Source: Zestomonas carbonaria (GTDB taxonomy: Bacteria > Pseudomonadota > Gammaproteobacteria > Pseudomonadales > Pseudomonadaceae). From it: a DNA stretch of 64,000 nt. This document shows, in pieces, positions 16,606-25,506 of this stretch. The notes below the pieces were generated by a model, which was given only the letters and a program-made list of their open reading frames with translations, was not told where the DNA came from and searched no databases. Position numbers and translations under genes: made by a program. The stretch spans positions 62,001 to 126,000 of the forward strand of contig NZ_CAJFCI010000045.1 in NCBI RefSeq assembly GCF_904061905.1. The letters run 5' to 3'. Position 1 is the stretch's first letter, and each line of letters opens with the position of its first letter.

Positions 16606-16778
16606 CATCGTCAAAGGTGACGATGTGCGCTGGCGTGCTCGAGCATCGCCAGATCGGACGATGACGGCCGCTCTGGCCTTCTCCCTTGGCGTGGATCTCG
16701 CATCGTCGTTTCTAGCGATGAGATCCAGCGCACCAGAACGGCGCACGTCGAGCTGCAGCACCGCCAGGAATGGCGATG
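16606..16778. repeat. Hairpin-repeat array B (four 20-nt units)
   Basis: Units at 16606-16625 (CATCGTCA-AAGG-TGACGATG, perfect 8-bp arms), 16644-16663, 16701-16720 (extended by GGATCTCG/GAGATCC flanks) and 16759-16778 (CACCGCCA-GGAA-TGGCGATG). They share unit structure and flanking words with array A (11712-11852). The array fills the gap between the trb terminator and the antitoxin-like genes. Confidence 0.75.
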
Positions 16779-16791
16779 CTGGCCAGCTCTC

Positions 16792-17151
16792 CTACTCGAT
16801 GCCGTGCATGGCCTTCGCCCGCGCTGCGACGGCCTGTGCGTGTTCGATATAGGCCGGGTCGGCTGTGGCCTCGGCTTCGGCCAGGAAGGTGCTGATCGCC
16901 TCGGCCGAGGTCAGCGTCTCGGCCGGGTCGAAAGGCGTCAGCTCACGGCCAACGGCCGGCGCATCCACCCATTCGCGTTGTTCCTGCGGCAGTGGATGCA
17001 CGCCGGCGGCTTCGGCCTCGGCCAGCAGCTCGGCCAGGGTGTAGCGCACCTGGTCAGGCGTGACGGCGCGGGCCGGATCGGCCTTCAAGGCGTCATAGGC
17101 CGGGCCGACCTTCTCATGCAGCCAGTTTTCCAGGTTCTTCGAGCCTGTCAT
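16792..17151 (-). CDS. Chimeric antitoxin-like protein (ParD-like head, HigA/COG3636-like tail)
   Basis: 119 residues. Residues 1-50 (WLHEKVGPAYDALKADPARA, then V-T-P-D-Q-V) follow the pattern of ParD-type antitoxin tails. Residues 70-119 (ELTPFDPAETLTSAEAISTF, ADPAYIEHAQAVAARAKAM) match the N-terminal half of COG3636 addiction-module antidotes, which normally continue into an HTH; here the protein stops first. It overlaps the upstream gene by 4 bp (ATGA), so the two are one operon. No toxin gene is adjacent. It reads as a fusion of two antitoxin pieces; whether it is active cannot be told. Confidence 0.6.
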   Translation of the reverse strand: MTGSKNLENWLHEKVGPAYDALKADPARAVTPDQVRYTLAELLAEAEAAGVHPLPQEQREWVDAPAVGRELTPFDPAETLTSAEAISTFLAEAEATADPAYIEHAQAVAARAKAMHGIE

Positions 17152-17516
17152 CGGCTGGCCTCATCAAGCATGGATGCCAGCCGCTCCAGGTCATTGACCG
17201 ATTGCGAGCGAAAGCGGCCGGTCAGCAGCTCGTGCAGCGCGGCCGGCGTCAATCCGAGAAGCGTAGCCGCTTGCTCGGTCGACAACTGTTGCGCCTTGAT
17301 GGCCTCGCCGATCTTGGTGACGAGTCGGGTCTTGACCAGCATTTCGCCGGCGTCGGGATAGCCCAGGTCGGCATAGACGTTGGCGCTGCCCTGCTGAATG
17401 TTCGGGGTGTCGTCAGCGTTCAGGTCGGCCAGCAGCTCGGCGACTGTGGCGAACCGCCCCGAGACACGGCCGGCGCGGCTGTCTGCAATTGCTTCCTCGG
17501 TTTCCTTCCTGCCCAT
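17148..17516 (-). CDS. Chimeric antitoxin-like XRE-type regulator
   Basis: 122 residues. The first 35 (RKETEEAIADSRAGRVSGRF, then AELLADLNADD) look like the C-terminal toxin-binding tail of a RelB/DinJ-type antitoxin. Residues 37-118 (ANVYADLGYPDAGEMLVKTR, LVTKIGEAIK, STEQAATLLGL) are a HigA2-like XRE helix-turn-helix antitoxin. The ATG at 17516 follows GAGGTG; a longer frame starts upstream without a ribosome site. It is the first gene of a two-gene minus-strand operon. No HigB or RelE toxin is encoded on either side. Confidence 0.65.
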   Translation of the reverse strand: MGRKETEEAIADSRAGRVSGRFATVAELLADLNADDTPNIQQGSANVYADLGYPDAGEMLVKTRLVTKIGEAIKAQQLSTEQAATLLGLTPAALHELLTGRFRSQSVNDLERLASMLDEASR

Positions 17517-17845
17517 CGCACACCTCACGCTGATTTGCCTAGCCCGTCTCATCCACATGAGGCCACAGAGAGCGCGGCTGTGAAGGCCAAAGAGTACTAC
17601 GTTGCGTGTTTTCCCCGGAAGAAGACACGCCGACCACCTTCTTGGCGTAAACCATCTACGACCAGGTGGCTAAAGCACATGGCATTGCCATCGAGCCGGT
17701 GCCGCGAACCGGCCGCAACGCATGGCACCGGCCGAATCTATGGCTTCGCGCACATGAGATTTGGGGTTCATTTGGACGGACCAGATGGTAAACTTGACCA
17801 AACTTTGGAAGACTTCGCCGCGTGACACCAAGTGAGCCGCCTGAC
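17517..17845. other. Gene-poor gap between antitoxin-like genes and the modification operon
   Basis: 329 bp. A plus-strand frame of 46 codons (17651-17791, containing AHGIAIEPVPRTGRNAWHRP) has coding-like composition but no clear start and no recognised family; it may be a gene remnant. The rest probably holds the two outward promoters. A TGGT/ACCA inverted element lies at about 17785-17800. Confidence 0.4.
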
Positions 17846-18046
17846 ATGAACCAACCTGATAGTGAAATTCTCACGCTGGACGAAGTGGCGGTCTACCTCA
17901 AGGCAGGGAAGAAGACCGTTTACCGGCTGGCCCAGCAGGGGGAGATACCGGGGTTCAAGCTGGGCGGCACCTGGCGGTTTCGTCGCAGCGAGTTGGATCG
18001 CTGGATTGCCGCGCAGATAGCCGAGAAAACGCAGGACAAGACATGA
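17846..18046 (+). CDS. Excisionase-like HTH protein leading the modification operon
   Basis: 66 residues from the ATG (74 if a GTG at 17822 is used). ILTLDEVAVYLKAGKKTVYR, LAQQGEIPGFKLGG and TWRFRRSELDRWI make a textbook MerR-like helix_turn_helix_17 domain. It is 58 bp upstream of the methyltransferase gene on the same strand. Small HTH proteins in this position are common at the head of restriction or phage-defence operons and are presumed to be regulators. It is unrelated in sequence to the AlpA-like protein at 7897-8232 beyond the fold. Confidence 0.75.
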   Translation: MNQPDSEILTLDEVAVYLKAGKKTVYRLAQQGEIPGFKLGGTWRFRRSELDRWIAAQIAEKTQDKT

Positions 18047-18104
18047 GCGCCCCGCAGAACGACAGCAGCCAGGTGTCCAGTCCCCAAGGGGGGGCTGCAC
18101 GCCC

Positions 18105-20885
18105 ATGAACGCCGTAGAAATCGAACAGGCCATCACAGACCTTGCGGAGCAGCCCTTTGACCCCGCAGAGTTCCCCTACGCTTTCCTTGAAGCCTTTGGC
18201 AACAAGGCGACGACCATCAAACGCCTGCGCGCGGGGGCATCGAACAAGTCCGACCTCGGTGGTGTTCTCCAAACCAGCAACATCCACATCCTGACCTGCG
18301 ACGTAGGGCGGGTGACGCAGATGCTGGCCGCCCTCAAGTCCAGCCCGGCGACGGCCAAGGCCAAGGCGAAGTTCATCCTCGCCACGGACGGCACGGACTT
18401 CGAGGCCGAAGACCTGACCAGCGGCGAGACCGTCGCCTGCGCCTTCAAGGACTTTCCTGACCACTTCGGCTTCTTCCTGCCGCTGGCGGGCATCAGCACC
18501 GTCCGCCAGATTAGCGAAAACGCCTTCGACATCCGGGCCACCAGCCGCCTGAACCGCCTGTACGTCGAACTGCTGAAAGACAACCCGGCCTGGGGCACAG
18601 CGGAGCGCCGCCACGACATGAACAAGCTCATGGCGCGGCTGATCTTCTGCTTCTTCGCCGAGGACACCGATATCTTTGGCGGTAGGGGCAAGTTCACCGA
18701 GACCGTCGCGCGGATGAGTGCGGGGGATTCGACCAATACGCACGAGGTCATCGCCACGCTGTTCCGAACCATGAACACCAAGCGTGAAGACCGGGCGGCC
18801 GCCGGGCTTCCCCGGTGGGCCAATATCGACGATTTCCCCTACGTCAACGGGCAGTTGTTCTCTGGCGGCGACGAAGTGCCGCGATTCAGCAAGATCGCCC
18901 GGTCCTACCTGCTGCACGTCGGCGGGCTGGACTGGACCAAGATCAACCCGGACATCTTCGGATCGATGATCCAGGCCGTTGCCGAGGACGAGGAACGCGG
19001 CGAGCTGGGGATGCACTACACCAGTGTTCCCAACATCCTGAAGGTGCTGAACCCGCTGTTTCTCGACGACCTGCGTGCAAAGCTAGAAGAGGCGGGTGAC
19101 AACCCGCGCACCTTGCTCAACCTGCGCAAGCGCATCGCCAAGATCAGAGTTTTCGACCCGGCCTGCGGTTCGGGTAACTTCCTTGTTATCGCCTACAAGG
19201 AGATGCGTGCCATCGAGGCAGAGATCAACAAGCGGCGCGGCGAACCAGATCGCGCGTCTGACATCCCGCTCACCAACTTTCGCGGGATTGAGCTGCGCGA
19301 CTTCCCGGCGGAGATTGCCCGCCTTGCGCTGGTCATCGCCGAGTACCAGTGCGACGTGCTGTACCGAGGCCAGAAGCTGGCCCTGGCCGAGTTCTTGCCC
19401 CTGCGCAATGAGAACTGGATTACCTGCGGCAACGCGCTGCGTCTTGATTGGTTGAGCGTTTGCCCGCCGACTGGAACGGGGGTGAAGTTGCAGGCGGACG
19501 ACCTGTTCAGCTCGCCGTTGGACCAAGCCCAGATCGACTTCGAGAACGAAGGGGGCGAAACATATATTTGTGGCAACCCGCCGTATCTGGGAAGCAAGTG
19601 GCAGTCAGACGAACAGAAGGGCGAGCTTAAGGCGATCTTCGAACGCATTGGTGTCGCGTGGAAATCTCTGGATTACGTTGCCGGGTGGTTCATGAAGGCT
19701 GCAGCATATGGCGAGCGCACTAATGCGGCCACTGCCTTTGTTTCCACCAACTCAATCTGCCAAGGCTTGCAGGTTCCTATTTTGTGGCCTGCAATTTTTA
19801 ACACCGGACACCAGATCGTATTCGCGCACACATCCTTCAAGTGGACCAATCTCGCAAGCAATAACGCTGGTGTGACTGTGGCCATCGTGGGTATTTCATC
19901 CACGCCACAACCTATTAAAAGGTTGTTCTCCGTGAGTGAGGATGGCTCCGTGCAGGAGCGGCAAGTTGACTATATCAATGCCTACCTTGTGCCGGGGCGC
20001 GTCAACTCGGTGGAGCAGGAGCGTCGACCGATTTCATCTGTATCGCCCATGCTGTTTGGCAACATGCCGCGTGATGGTGGTGCATTTGTTTTGGACGGCG
20101 AGGAACGAGCACGTGTGCTGATGCAGCACCCCGAACTCGAACGCTTCGTTCGCCCGTACATGGGCTCTGAACAGATGATCCAGGGAAAACCTCGGTGGTG
20201 CCTGTGGATTGAGGACGACGATGCGCCTTATGCGCAGCAACACCCCTACCTGAAGACGGTGTTGGACCAAGTACGGGATTTTCGCCTATCAAGTGCTGCC
20301 AGTTCTACCCGCGACTTCGCGGCACGGCCTCATCGCTTCGTCCAAATTGCCGGTACCGCTAAGCAGCATTCGCTTGTCGTGGCGAAAGTCTCGTCCGAGC
20401 GCCGACCATACCTACCGGTGGACCTTTTAGACGGCAGCGTGATCGTTAGCGATCTCTTGTTCGCGCTGTATGACGCGCCGCTATGGAACTTGGCGGTATT
20501 GGCGTCACGACTTCATCTCGTGTGGATTGCAACCGTGTGCGGAAAAATGAAAACCGACTTCCGGTATTCGAACACCATCGGCTGGAATACCTTCCCACTG
20601 CCTAAGTTGACAGAGAAGAATATCGATGACCTCACCAGATGCGCACAAGAGATCCTGCTAGCGCGTGAGCGCCACTACCCGCAGACTCTTGCCGAACTCT
20701 ATGCGCCTGACGCAATGCCGACCGATCTACTTCGCGCACATGAGCGTAACGATGAAGTTGTGGAGAGAATCTATATAGGTCGCTTATTCAAGAATGACAC
20801 GGAGCGCCTTGAAAAACTCTTTGAGCTCTATTCACGCATGTCCGGTCAAGCGGGTGCCGGGCGGCGCCGAGTCAAACGAGCGTAA
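18105..20885 (+). CDS. MmeI-like N6-adenine DNA methyltransferase
   Basis: 926 residues, near MmeI length. The class I SAM-binding motif DPACGSGNF starts at Asp351, and the catalytic motif IV NPPY is at 491-494, preceded by a helical MmeI-type spacer domain (about 165-320). A target-recognition region follows (about 620-830), then a C-terminal helical domain. The first 165 residues resemble the MmeI N-terminal domain but I see no clear PD-(D/E)xK set, so it may methylate without cutting. From about 19550 the codon composition becomes visibly less GC-rich. The gene ends 12 bp before the PLD nuclease gene, which may supply the cutting activity. Confidence 0.85.
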   Translation: MNAVEIEQAITDLAEQPFDPAEFPYAFLEAFGNKATTIKRLRAGASNKSDLGGVLQTSNIHILTCDVGRVTQMLAALKSSPATAKAKAKFILATDGTDFEAEDLTSGETVACAFKDFPDHFGFFLPLAGISTVRQISENAFDIRATSRLNRLYVELLKDNPAWGTAERRHDMNKLMARLIFCFFAEDTDIFGGRGKFTETVARMSAGDSTNTHEVIATLFRTMNTKREDRAAAGLPRWANIDDFPYVNGQLFSGGDEVPRFSKIARSYLLHVGGLDWTKINPDIFGSMIQAVAEDEERGELGMHYTSVPNILKVLNPLFLDDLRAKLEEAGDNPRTLLNLRKRIAKIRVFDPACGSGNFLVIAYKEMRAIEAEINKRRGEPDRASDIPLTNFRGIELRDFPAEIARLALVIAEYQCDVLYRGQKLALAEFLPLRNENWITCGNALRLDWLSVCPPTGTGVKLQADDLFSSPLDQAQIDFENEGGETYICGNPPYLGSKWQSDEQKGELKAIFERIGVAWKSLDYVAGWFMKAAAYGERTNAATAFVSTNSICQGLQVPILWPAIFNTGHQIVFAHTSFKWTNLASNNAGVTVAIVGISSTPQPIKRLFSVSEDGSVQERQVDYINAYLVPGRVNSVEQERRPISSVSPMLFGNMPRDGGAFVLDGEERARVLMQHPELERFVRPYMGSEQMIQGKPRWCLWIEDDDAPYAQQHPYLKTVLDQVRDFRLSSAASSTRDFAARPHRFVQIAGTAKQHSLVVAKVSSERRPYLPVDLLDGSVIVSDLLFALYDAPLWNLAVLASRLHLVWIATVCGKMKTDFRYSNTIGWNTFPLPKLTEKNIDDLTRCAQEILLARERHYPQTLAELYAPDAMPTDLLRAHERNDEVVERIYIGRLFKNDTERLEKLFELYSRMSGQAGAGRRRVKRA

Positions 20886-20897
20886 TTTGGGGGCATC

Positions 20898-21932
20898 TTG
20901 AATCTTTCGACTTTCCTACACCGCGACGCGAACGCACCGACCACGATATCGGAGATCCGACGCATCCATGAAGAGATCGCGGCCACCGACTTCCTTGGGC
21001 TGTACGCCTATGCGACCCAGTCTGGCGCCGCCTTGTTCGATTTGACGTTTGCCGGAAATTTCTGGGCAGATACACCTTCGCGATGGCTCTTTGGCATTGA
21101 CTATGGTCGCACTCAGCCGCAAGCCCTTCGATTGTTGTGTTCGCGACCGAACGTGGACGTCAGGATTCACGATGGGATGTATGTTTTAGACCAAAGCGGT
21201 TTTGTCCCCCGGCGCGATTTTCACGCCAAGATGGCCATGCTGCTGAACCAAGAGGCCGAGCGGTCTGGTGCAGTTGTTGGTTCCGGAAACTTTTCGTCGA
21301 ATGGCCTTCGCAAGAGCGTCGAAGCCGGTGCCTCCGTTATCACGCATGGCATCAACGAGTTCGACGTAGTGCTCCGTCCCACCCTCGTAGCAGCCGAACT
21401 TCTATGGGAACAGGCCACACCTGTTGCCGATATCTTGGATGTTTACGAGGAGCGATGGAGTACCTCCTTTTTTCGGCGAGTCGTTGAGAACCAGCCCAAC
21501 GTCGAAGTCGACCATGCTGCGACACCTGTCTTCTGGATCGAAGCAGGGTATGTCACTAAGAATCGCGGGCCTCACCGCCCAGGTAACCAGATCGACTTTC
21601 CTCGGGGAATGTCCAGATATTTTGGGTTTAACCCTCCGGCCGACCTGCCGGCCAACTCCGTCATCGGGCAGGTTGTCTTTGAAACTCCGACTGGCGAACC
21701 CGTAGCGAATAACCTCCGTCTAGGGAACAACATGATGGAGAAGATCTCGCTGCCTATCCCGGAAACGCATGGTTTCGACATCTACGATGGCAAGGTCCTT
21801 TTGTTCCAACGAGCCGAAGGCCGATTCGTCATGAGGGCATTAGAGGCGGACGATTTCGAAACATCTTTCGGTGACCGTCTGGCGGAGGTTCGTGTCATGA
21901 ACAGCGGCAGGCGTTATGGCCATATCACATGA
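20898..21932 (+). CDS. PLD-superfamily nuclease, single HKD motif
   Basis: 344 residues from a TTG start preceded by GGGG. One phospholipase-D motif is visible: H109-x-K111 (FHAKMAML) and GSGNFSSNG with Asn131. A single motif per chain is typical of dimeric PLD nucleases such as BfiI and NgoFVII-type restriction enzymes, and also of DrmC in DISARM. The C-terminal 150 residues (containing RYFGFNPP and LRLGNNMMEKISLPIP) are not recognised and may bind DNA. Its location between the methyltransferase and the helicase makes it the likely endonuclease of the operon. Base composition is the lowest in G+C of the operon. Confidence 0.8.
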   Translation: MNLSTFLHRDANAPTTISEIRRIHEEIAATDFLGLYAYATQSGAALFDLTFAGNFWADTPSRWLFGIDYGRTQPQALRLLCSRPNVDVRIHDGMYVLDQSGFVPRRDFHAKMAMLLNQEAERSGAVVGSGNFSSNGLRKSVEAGASVITHGINEFDVVLRPTLVAAELLWEQATPVADILDVYEERWSTSFFRRVVENQPNVEVDHAATPVFWIEAGYVTKNRGPHRPGNQIDFPRGMSRYFGFNPPADLPANSVIGQVVFETPTGEPVANNLRLGNNMMEKISLPIPETHGFDIYDGKVLLFQRAEGRFVMRALEADDFETSFGDRLAEVRVMNSGRRYGHIT

Positions 21933-21975
21933 CAGCAAAGCCGGCACAACGCAGCACCGAAGCGAGACCTTCCTC

Positions 21976-24033
21976 ATGAACAACATCAAACCTCGGAGCG
22001 TCCCCTCCGTATCTGTTTCGTATGCGCGTAACGGTGCATCAACCAAGGCTAATGCGCTCGGTATGCGTCCGATGCAGGAGCGGGCCTATGACAAGCGGGG
22101 CGAGCAGTACCTGCTCATCAAGTCGCCGCCCGCTTCGGGTAAGAGTCGCGCCCTGATGTTCGTGGCGCTCGACAAATTGCAGAACCAGGGCTTGAGGCAA
22201 GCCATCATCGTCGTGCCCGAGAAGTCCATCGGGGCCAGCTTCAACGATGAGCCGCTGTCAAAGTACGGCTTCTGGGCTGATTGGCACGTCGAGCCAAAGT
22301 GGAACTTGTGCAATGCGCCAGGCAACGACAACGGCGGTAAGGTCAAGTCCCTCGGCGCGTTCCTAGAAGGCGACGACAAGGTGTTGGTCTGCACGCACGC
22401 CACTTTCCGATTCGCGGTCGATGCCTATGGCATCGAGGCGTTCGACGACCGTCTGATCGCCGTCGATGAGTTTCATCACGTTTCGGCCAACCCCGACAAC
22501 AAGCTGGGCACGCACCTGGGCCAGTTCATCGCGCGAGACAAGACGCACATCGTCGCCATGACCGGCTCCTACTTCCGGGGCGACGCGGAGGCCGTCCTCG
22601 CTCCGCACGACGAGTCGAAATTCGATACCGTTACCTACACCTACTACGAACAGCTCAACGGCTACGAGTACCTCAAGCAACTCGACATCGGCTACTTCTT
22701 CTACAGTGGGCCTTATGTCGATGACATTCTCAATGTCCTCGACCCTGCTGAAAAGACCATCGTCCACATCCCCAACGTCAATTCGCGCGAAAGCACGAAG
22801 GACAAGATGCGCGAGGTAGAGCACATCATCGAGGCGCTGGGTGAGTGGCGGGGCATCGACCCCGCCACCGGCTTCCAACTCGTCAAGCGCCCCGATGGCA
22901 GTGTGTTGCGCATCGCTGATCTGGTCGATGACGATGCCTCGAAGCGCGACCGGGTATCCGCCGCGTTGAAAGACCCGGCGCAGAAGAACAACCGCGACCA
23001 TGTGGACATCATCATTGCGCTGGGCATGGCAAAGGAAGGCTTCGACTGGATTTGGTGCGAACACGCGCTGACCGTGGGATACCGCGCCAGTCTGACCGAG
23101 ATCGTGCAGATCATTGGTCGCGCCACCCGCGACGCACCAGGCAAGACCCGCGCAAGGTTCACCAACCTGATCGCCGAGCCGGATGCGACCGAGGAAGCGG
23201 TCACCGAGGCCATCAACGATACGCTGAAGGCCATCGCGGCAAGCCTGCTGATGGAGCAGGTTCTTGCGCCGCGCTTCGAGTTCAAGCCCAAGAACCCCGA
23301 CAGCGGCCCGACGCCGGGCTTTACCTATGGCGAGGGCGGCTATGACCCAGACCGTTGCAACATCGGTGTCAATGAGCAGACAGGGGCCTACCAGATCGAG
23401 ATCAAGGGCCTCGCCGAACCCAAGAGCAAAGAGGCAGCGCGCATCTGCCAGGAAGACTTGAACGAGGTGATCGCGGCTTTCGTGCAGGACAAGCACACCA
23501 TCGAGCGTGGCTTGTTCGACGAAGAGCTGGTTCCCGAGGAACTCACGCAGGTTCGCATGGGCAAGATCATCAAGGACAAATATCCCGAGCTTGACGCTGA
23601 AGATCAGGAGGCTGTACGCCAGCACGCCATCGCCGCCCTCAACCTCACGCAGCAGGCCAAGCGGCTTGTCACCGAAGGCGAGAGCGACGGATCGCCCAAC
23701 ACCGCCCTGATCGACGGGGTGCGCCGCTTCGCGATGGACGTGCGCGAGCTGGACATTGACCTCATCGACCGCATCAACCCCTTTGGCGAAGCCTACGCCA
23801 TCCTCGCGAAGACCATGAGCGAGGACAGCTTGAAGCAGGTCGCGGCGGCCATCTCGGCCAAGCGCACCTCGATCACGCCTGAGGATGCCAAAGTGATCGC
23901 CAAGCGCGCGGTTGAGTTCAAACGCGAGAGTGGGAGGGCTCCATCGGTTACCTCGCAGGACGCCTGGGAAAAGCACCTTGCCGAAGGCGCGGCCGCCTTC
24001 ATGCGTTTCAGGGCGGAGGGACGCTATGAGTAA
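21976..24033 (+). CDS. SF2 DEAD/DEAH-type helicase
   Basis: 685 residues from the ATG at 21976; an ATG at 21916 would overlap the nuclease gene by 17 bp and add 20 unlikely residues. Walker A SPPASGKSR is at 49-57, the DEFH box at 164-167, a TGSY motif III follows, and motif VI QIIGRATR is at 378-385: a complete superfamily 2 ATPase of the type III/type I restriction-helicase kind. The C-terminal 250 residues are helical and include a short R-A-P-S domain also seen at the start of the next protein (HGRAPQHGED). It probably translocates DNA for the operon's nuclease. It overlaps the next gene by 8 bp. Confidence 0.85.
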   Translation: MNNIKPRSVPSVSVSYARNGASTKANALGMRPMQERAYDKRGEQYLLIKSPPASGKSRALMFVALDKLQNQGLRQAIIVVPEKSIGASFNDEPLSKYGFWADWHVEPKWNLCNAPGNDNGGKVKSLGAFLEGDDKVLVCTHATFRFAVDAYGIEAFDDRLIAVDEFHHVSANPDNKLGTHLGQFIARDKTHIVAMTGSYFRGDAEAVLAPHDESKFDTVTYTYYEQLNGYEYLKQLDIGYFFYSGPYVDDILNVLDPAEKTIVHIPNVNSRESTKDKMREVEHIIEALGEWRGIDPATGFQLVKRPDGSVLRIADLVDDDASKRDRVSAALKDPAQKNNRDHVDIIIALGMAKEGFDWIWCEHALTVGYRASLTEIVQIIGRATRDAPGKTRARFTNLIAEPDATEEAVTEAINDTLKAIAASLLMEQVLAPRFEFKPKNPDSGPTPGFTYGEGGYDPDRCNIGVNEQTGAYQIEIKGLAEPKSKEAARICQEDLNEVIAAFVQDKHTIERGLFDEELVPEELTQVRMGKIIKDKYPELDAEDQEAVRQHAIAALNLTQQAKRLVTEGESDGSPNTALIDGVRRFAMDVRELDIDLIDRINPFGEAYAILAKTMSEDSLKQVAAAISAKRTSITPEDAKVIAKRAVEFKRESGRAPSVTSQDAWEKHLAEGAAAFMRFRAEGRYE

Positions 24034-25210
24034 CTCCGATCTTGACGACCTGGCGGCAGAGCTGGCCGAGTTCGCTCCGCCTGAGAAGAGAAATGGCCGC
24101 CCAGCCAGCGAGGAGCGTGTCATTGCTGGCTTCGAGGAAGTCCAACGCTTCACAGAGCAGCACGGGCGTGCGCCGCAGCATGGCGAAGACCGTGACATAT
24201 TCGAGCGCCTATATGCCGTTCGACTCGACCGTCTACGCGCGCTCCCAGATTGCCGCGCCTTGCTTGAGCCGCTAGACCATCAGGGCTTGCTTGCTGGGGC
24301 ACCGACCGTTGCCGCTTCGGCGGACGAAACTATCGACATCGACGACCTGGCTGCCGAACTGGCGGATGTTCCCGGCGCGGACGACATCACGGTCTTGCGC
24401 CATGTCCGTACCAGCGCCGAAAAGCGCGCCGCCGAGGAGATCGCGGATCGCAAGCCCTGCGAGGACTTCGAGACCTTCCGGCCCTTGTTCGAGCGCGTGC
24501 AAGCGGAAGTCAAAACCGGTATGCGCCAGTCCCAGCCCATCGAAGCGGGCCGCCGTGCGATTGAAGTCGGGGACTTTTTCGTTCTCGACGGCCTTACTCT
24601 CTACGTCGCCGAGGTCGGCGAGCCGTTGAAAACCACCGCTGGGGAAGTGGACCGCCGCCTGCGCCTCATCTTCTCCAACGGCACCGAAAGCAATCTGCTG
24701 CTGCGCTCGCTCCAGCGAGCGTTCTACAACGACCCCGCCGCGCGGCGGCTGGCCTCGCCCGAGAGCGGGCAACTCTCTTTCGGCGGTGAGCTTGAGGCCG
24801 ATGATGTCGAAAGCGGCACGATCTACGTCCTGCGCTCCCTGTCCGATCATCCCTATGTTGCGCAGCACCGCGACATCATTCACAAGATGGGCGTGACCGG
24901 GGGCAGGGTGGAGACGCGCATTGCCAACGCCGAACACGACTCCACCTACCTGCTGGCGAAGGTCGAAGTGGTAGCGACCTACAAGCTCGCGGGCATCAAC
25001 CGCACACGGATGGAGAGCCTGTTCCACAGGCTGTTCGCGCCCGCGCGGTTGAACATCACCATCAACGACCGCTTCGGTCACCCCGTGCAGCCCGAGGAAT
25101 GGTTTCTCGTTCCGCTGTTCGTGATCGACGAGGCCGTCGCGCGCATCAAGGATGGCAGCATCACCGGCTACATCTACGATCCCAGCGCCGCGAAGCTAGT
25201 GAAGGCATAG
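24026..25210 (+). CDS. GIY-YIG-like nuclease (T5orf172 type)
   Basis: 394 residues. The N-terminal 80 residues are helical, with RNGRPASEERVIAGFEEVQR. The C-terminal domain (about 264-350) starts GTIYVLRSLSD, continues IHKMGVTGGRVETRIANA and RMESLFHRLF, which is the GIY-YIG layout of the T5orf172/Mug113 families, with GTIYV and the K-M-G-V-T segment replacing the usual words; the catalytic Arg and a C-terminal Glu are plausible. The start overlaps the helicase stop, so translation is coupled. Two D-D-L-A-A-E-L-A repeats flank a linker (residues 6-14 and about 107-116), an internal duplication. Confidence 0.75.
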   Translation: MSNSDLDDLAAELAEFAPPEKRNGRPASEERVIAGFEEVQRFTEQHGRAPQHGEDRDIFERLYAVRLDRLRALPDCRALLEPLDHQGLLAGAPTVAASADETIDIDDLAAELADVPGADDITVLRHVRTSAEKRAAEEIADRKPCEDFETFRPLFERVQAEVKTGMRQSQPIEAGRRAIEVGDFFVLDGLTLYVAEVGEPLKTTAGEVDRRLRLIFSNGTESNLLLRSLQRAFYNDPAARRLASPESGQLSFGGELEADDVESGTIYVLRSLSDHPYVAQHRDIIHKMGVTGGRVETRIANAEHDSTYLLAKVEVVATYKLAGINRTRMESLFHRLFAPARLNITINDRFGHPVQPEEWFLVPLFVIDEAVARIKDGSITGYIYDPSAAKLVKA

Positions 25211-25272
25211 GACAGCCCAAATGCATGAATAGCCCTGGCCGCCTGCCAGGATGAACGCCAGGAGGAAGCAGC

Positions 25273-25506
25273 ATGACGAAGCGGTATCAGGAAGACCAGG
25301 CCGAGCCGTTTTTCATCACCGAGGACGTGGCGGCCGAGTTGACCTCCGCTGGCTACGAGTTCGTGCCGCCGGGCCATGCGCGAACGGCGAGCATCCGCGA
25401 TCTGTTCGGCTGGCAGGCCGGCGAGACGCTATCCGAGGCCGTGAGCAGGCGCCTGGAGAAGGCTGGTGCAGGTAGCGGGTGCGAACTGAGAGGCGAAGGT
25501 GTATGA
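25273..25506 (+). CDS. Small hypothetical protein upstream of the ATPase
   Basis: 77 residues with no recognised family; sequence includes FFITEDVAAELTSAGYEFVP and SIRDLFGWQAGETLSEAV. GGAGG precedes the ATG by normal spacing. The stop overlaps the ATPase start by 4 bp (ATGA), so the pair is probably made together and the proteins may interact. It has no membrane segment and one Cys near the end. Confidence 0.6.
   Translation: MTKRYQEDQAEPFFITEDVAAELTSAGYEFVPPGHARTASIRDLFGWQAGETLSEAVSRRLEKAGAGSGCELRGEGV

Noticed and set aside
17651..17791. 46-codon frame between the antitoxin-like genes and the HTH gene as a real gene
   Set aside because: A stop codon directly precedes it and there is no ATG start; at best a remnant, so it is mentioned only in the gap entry.
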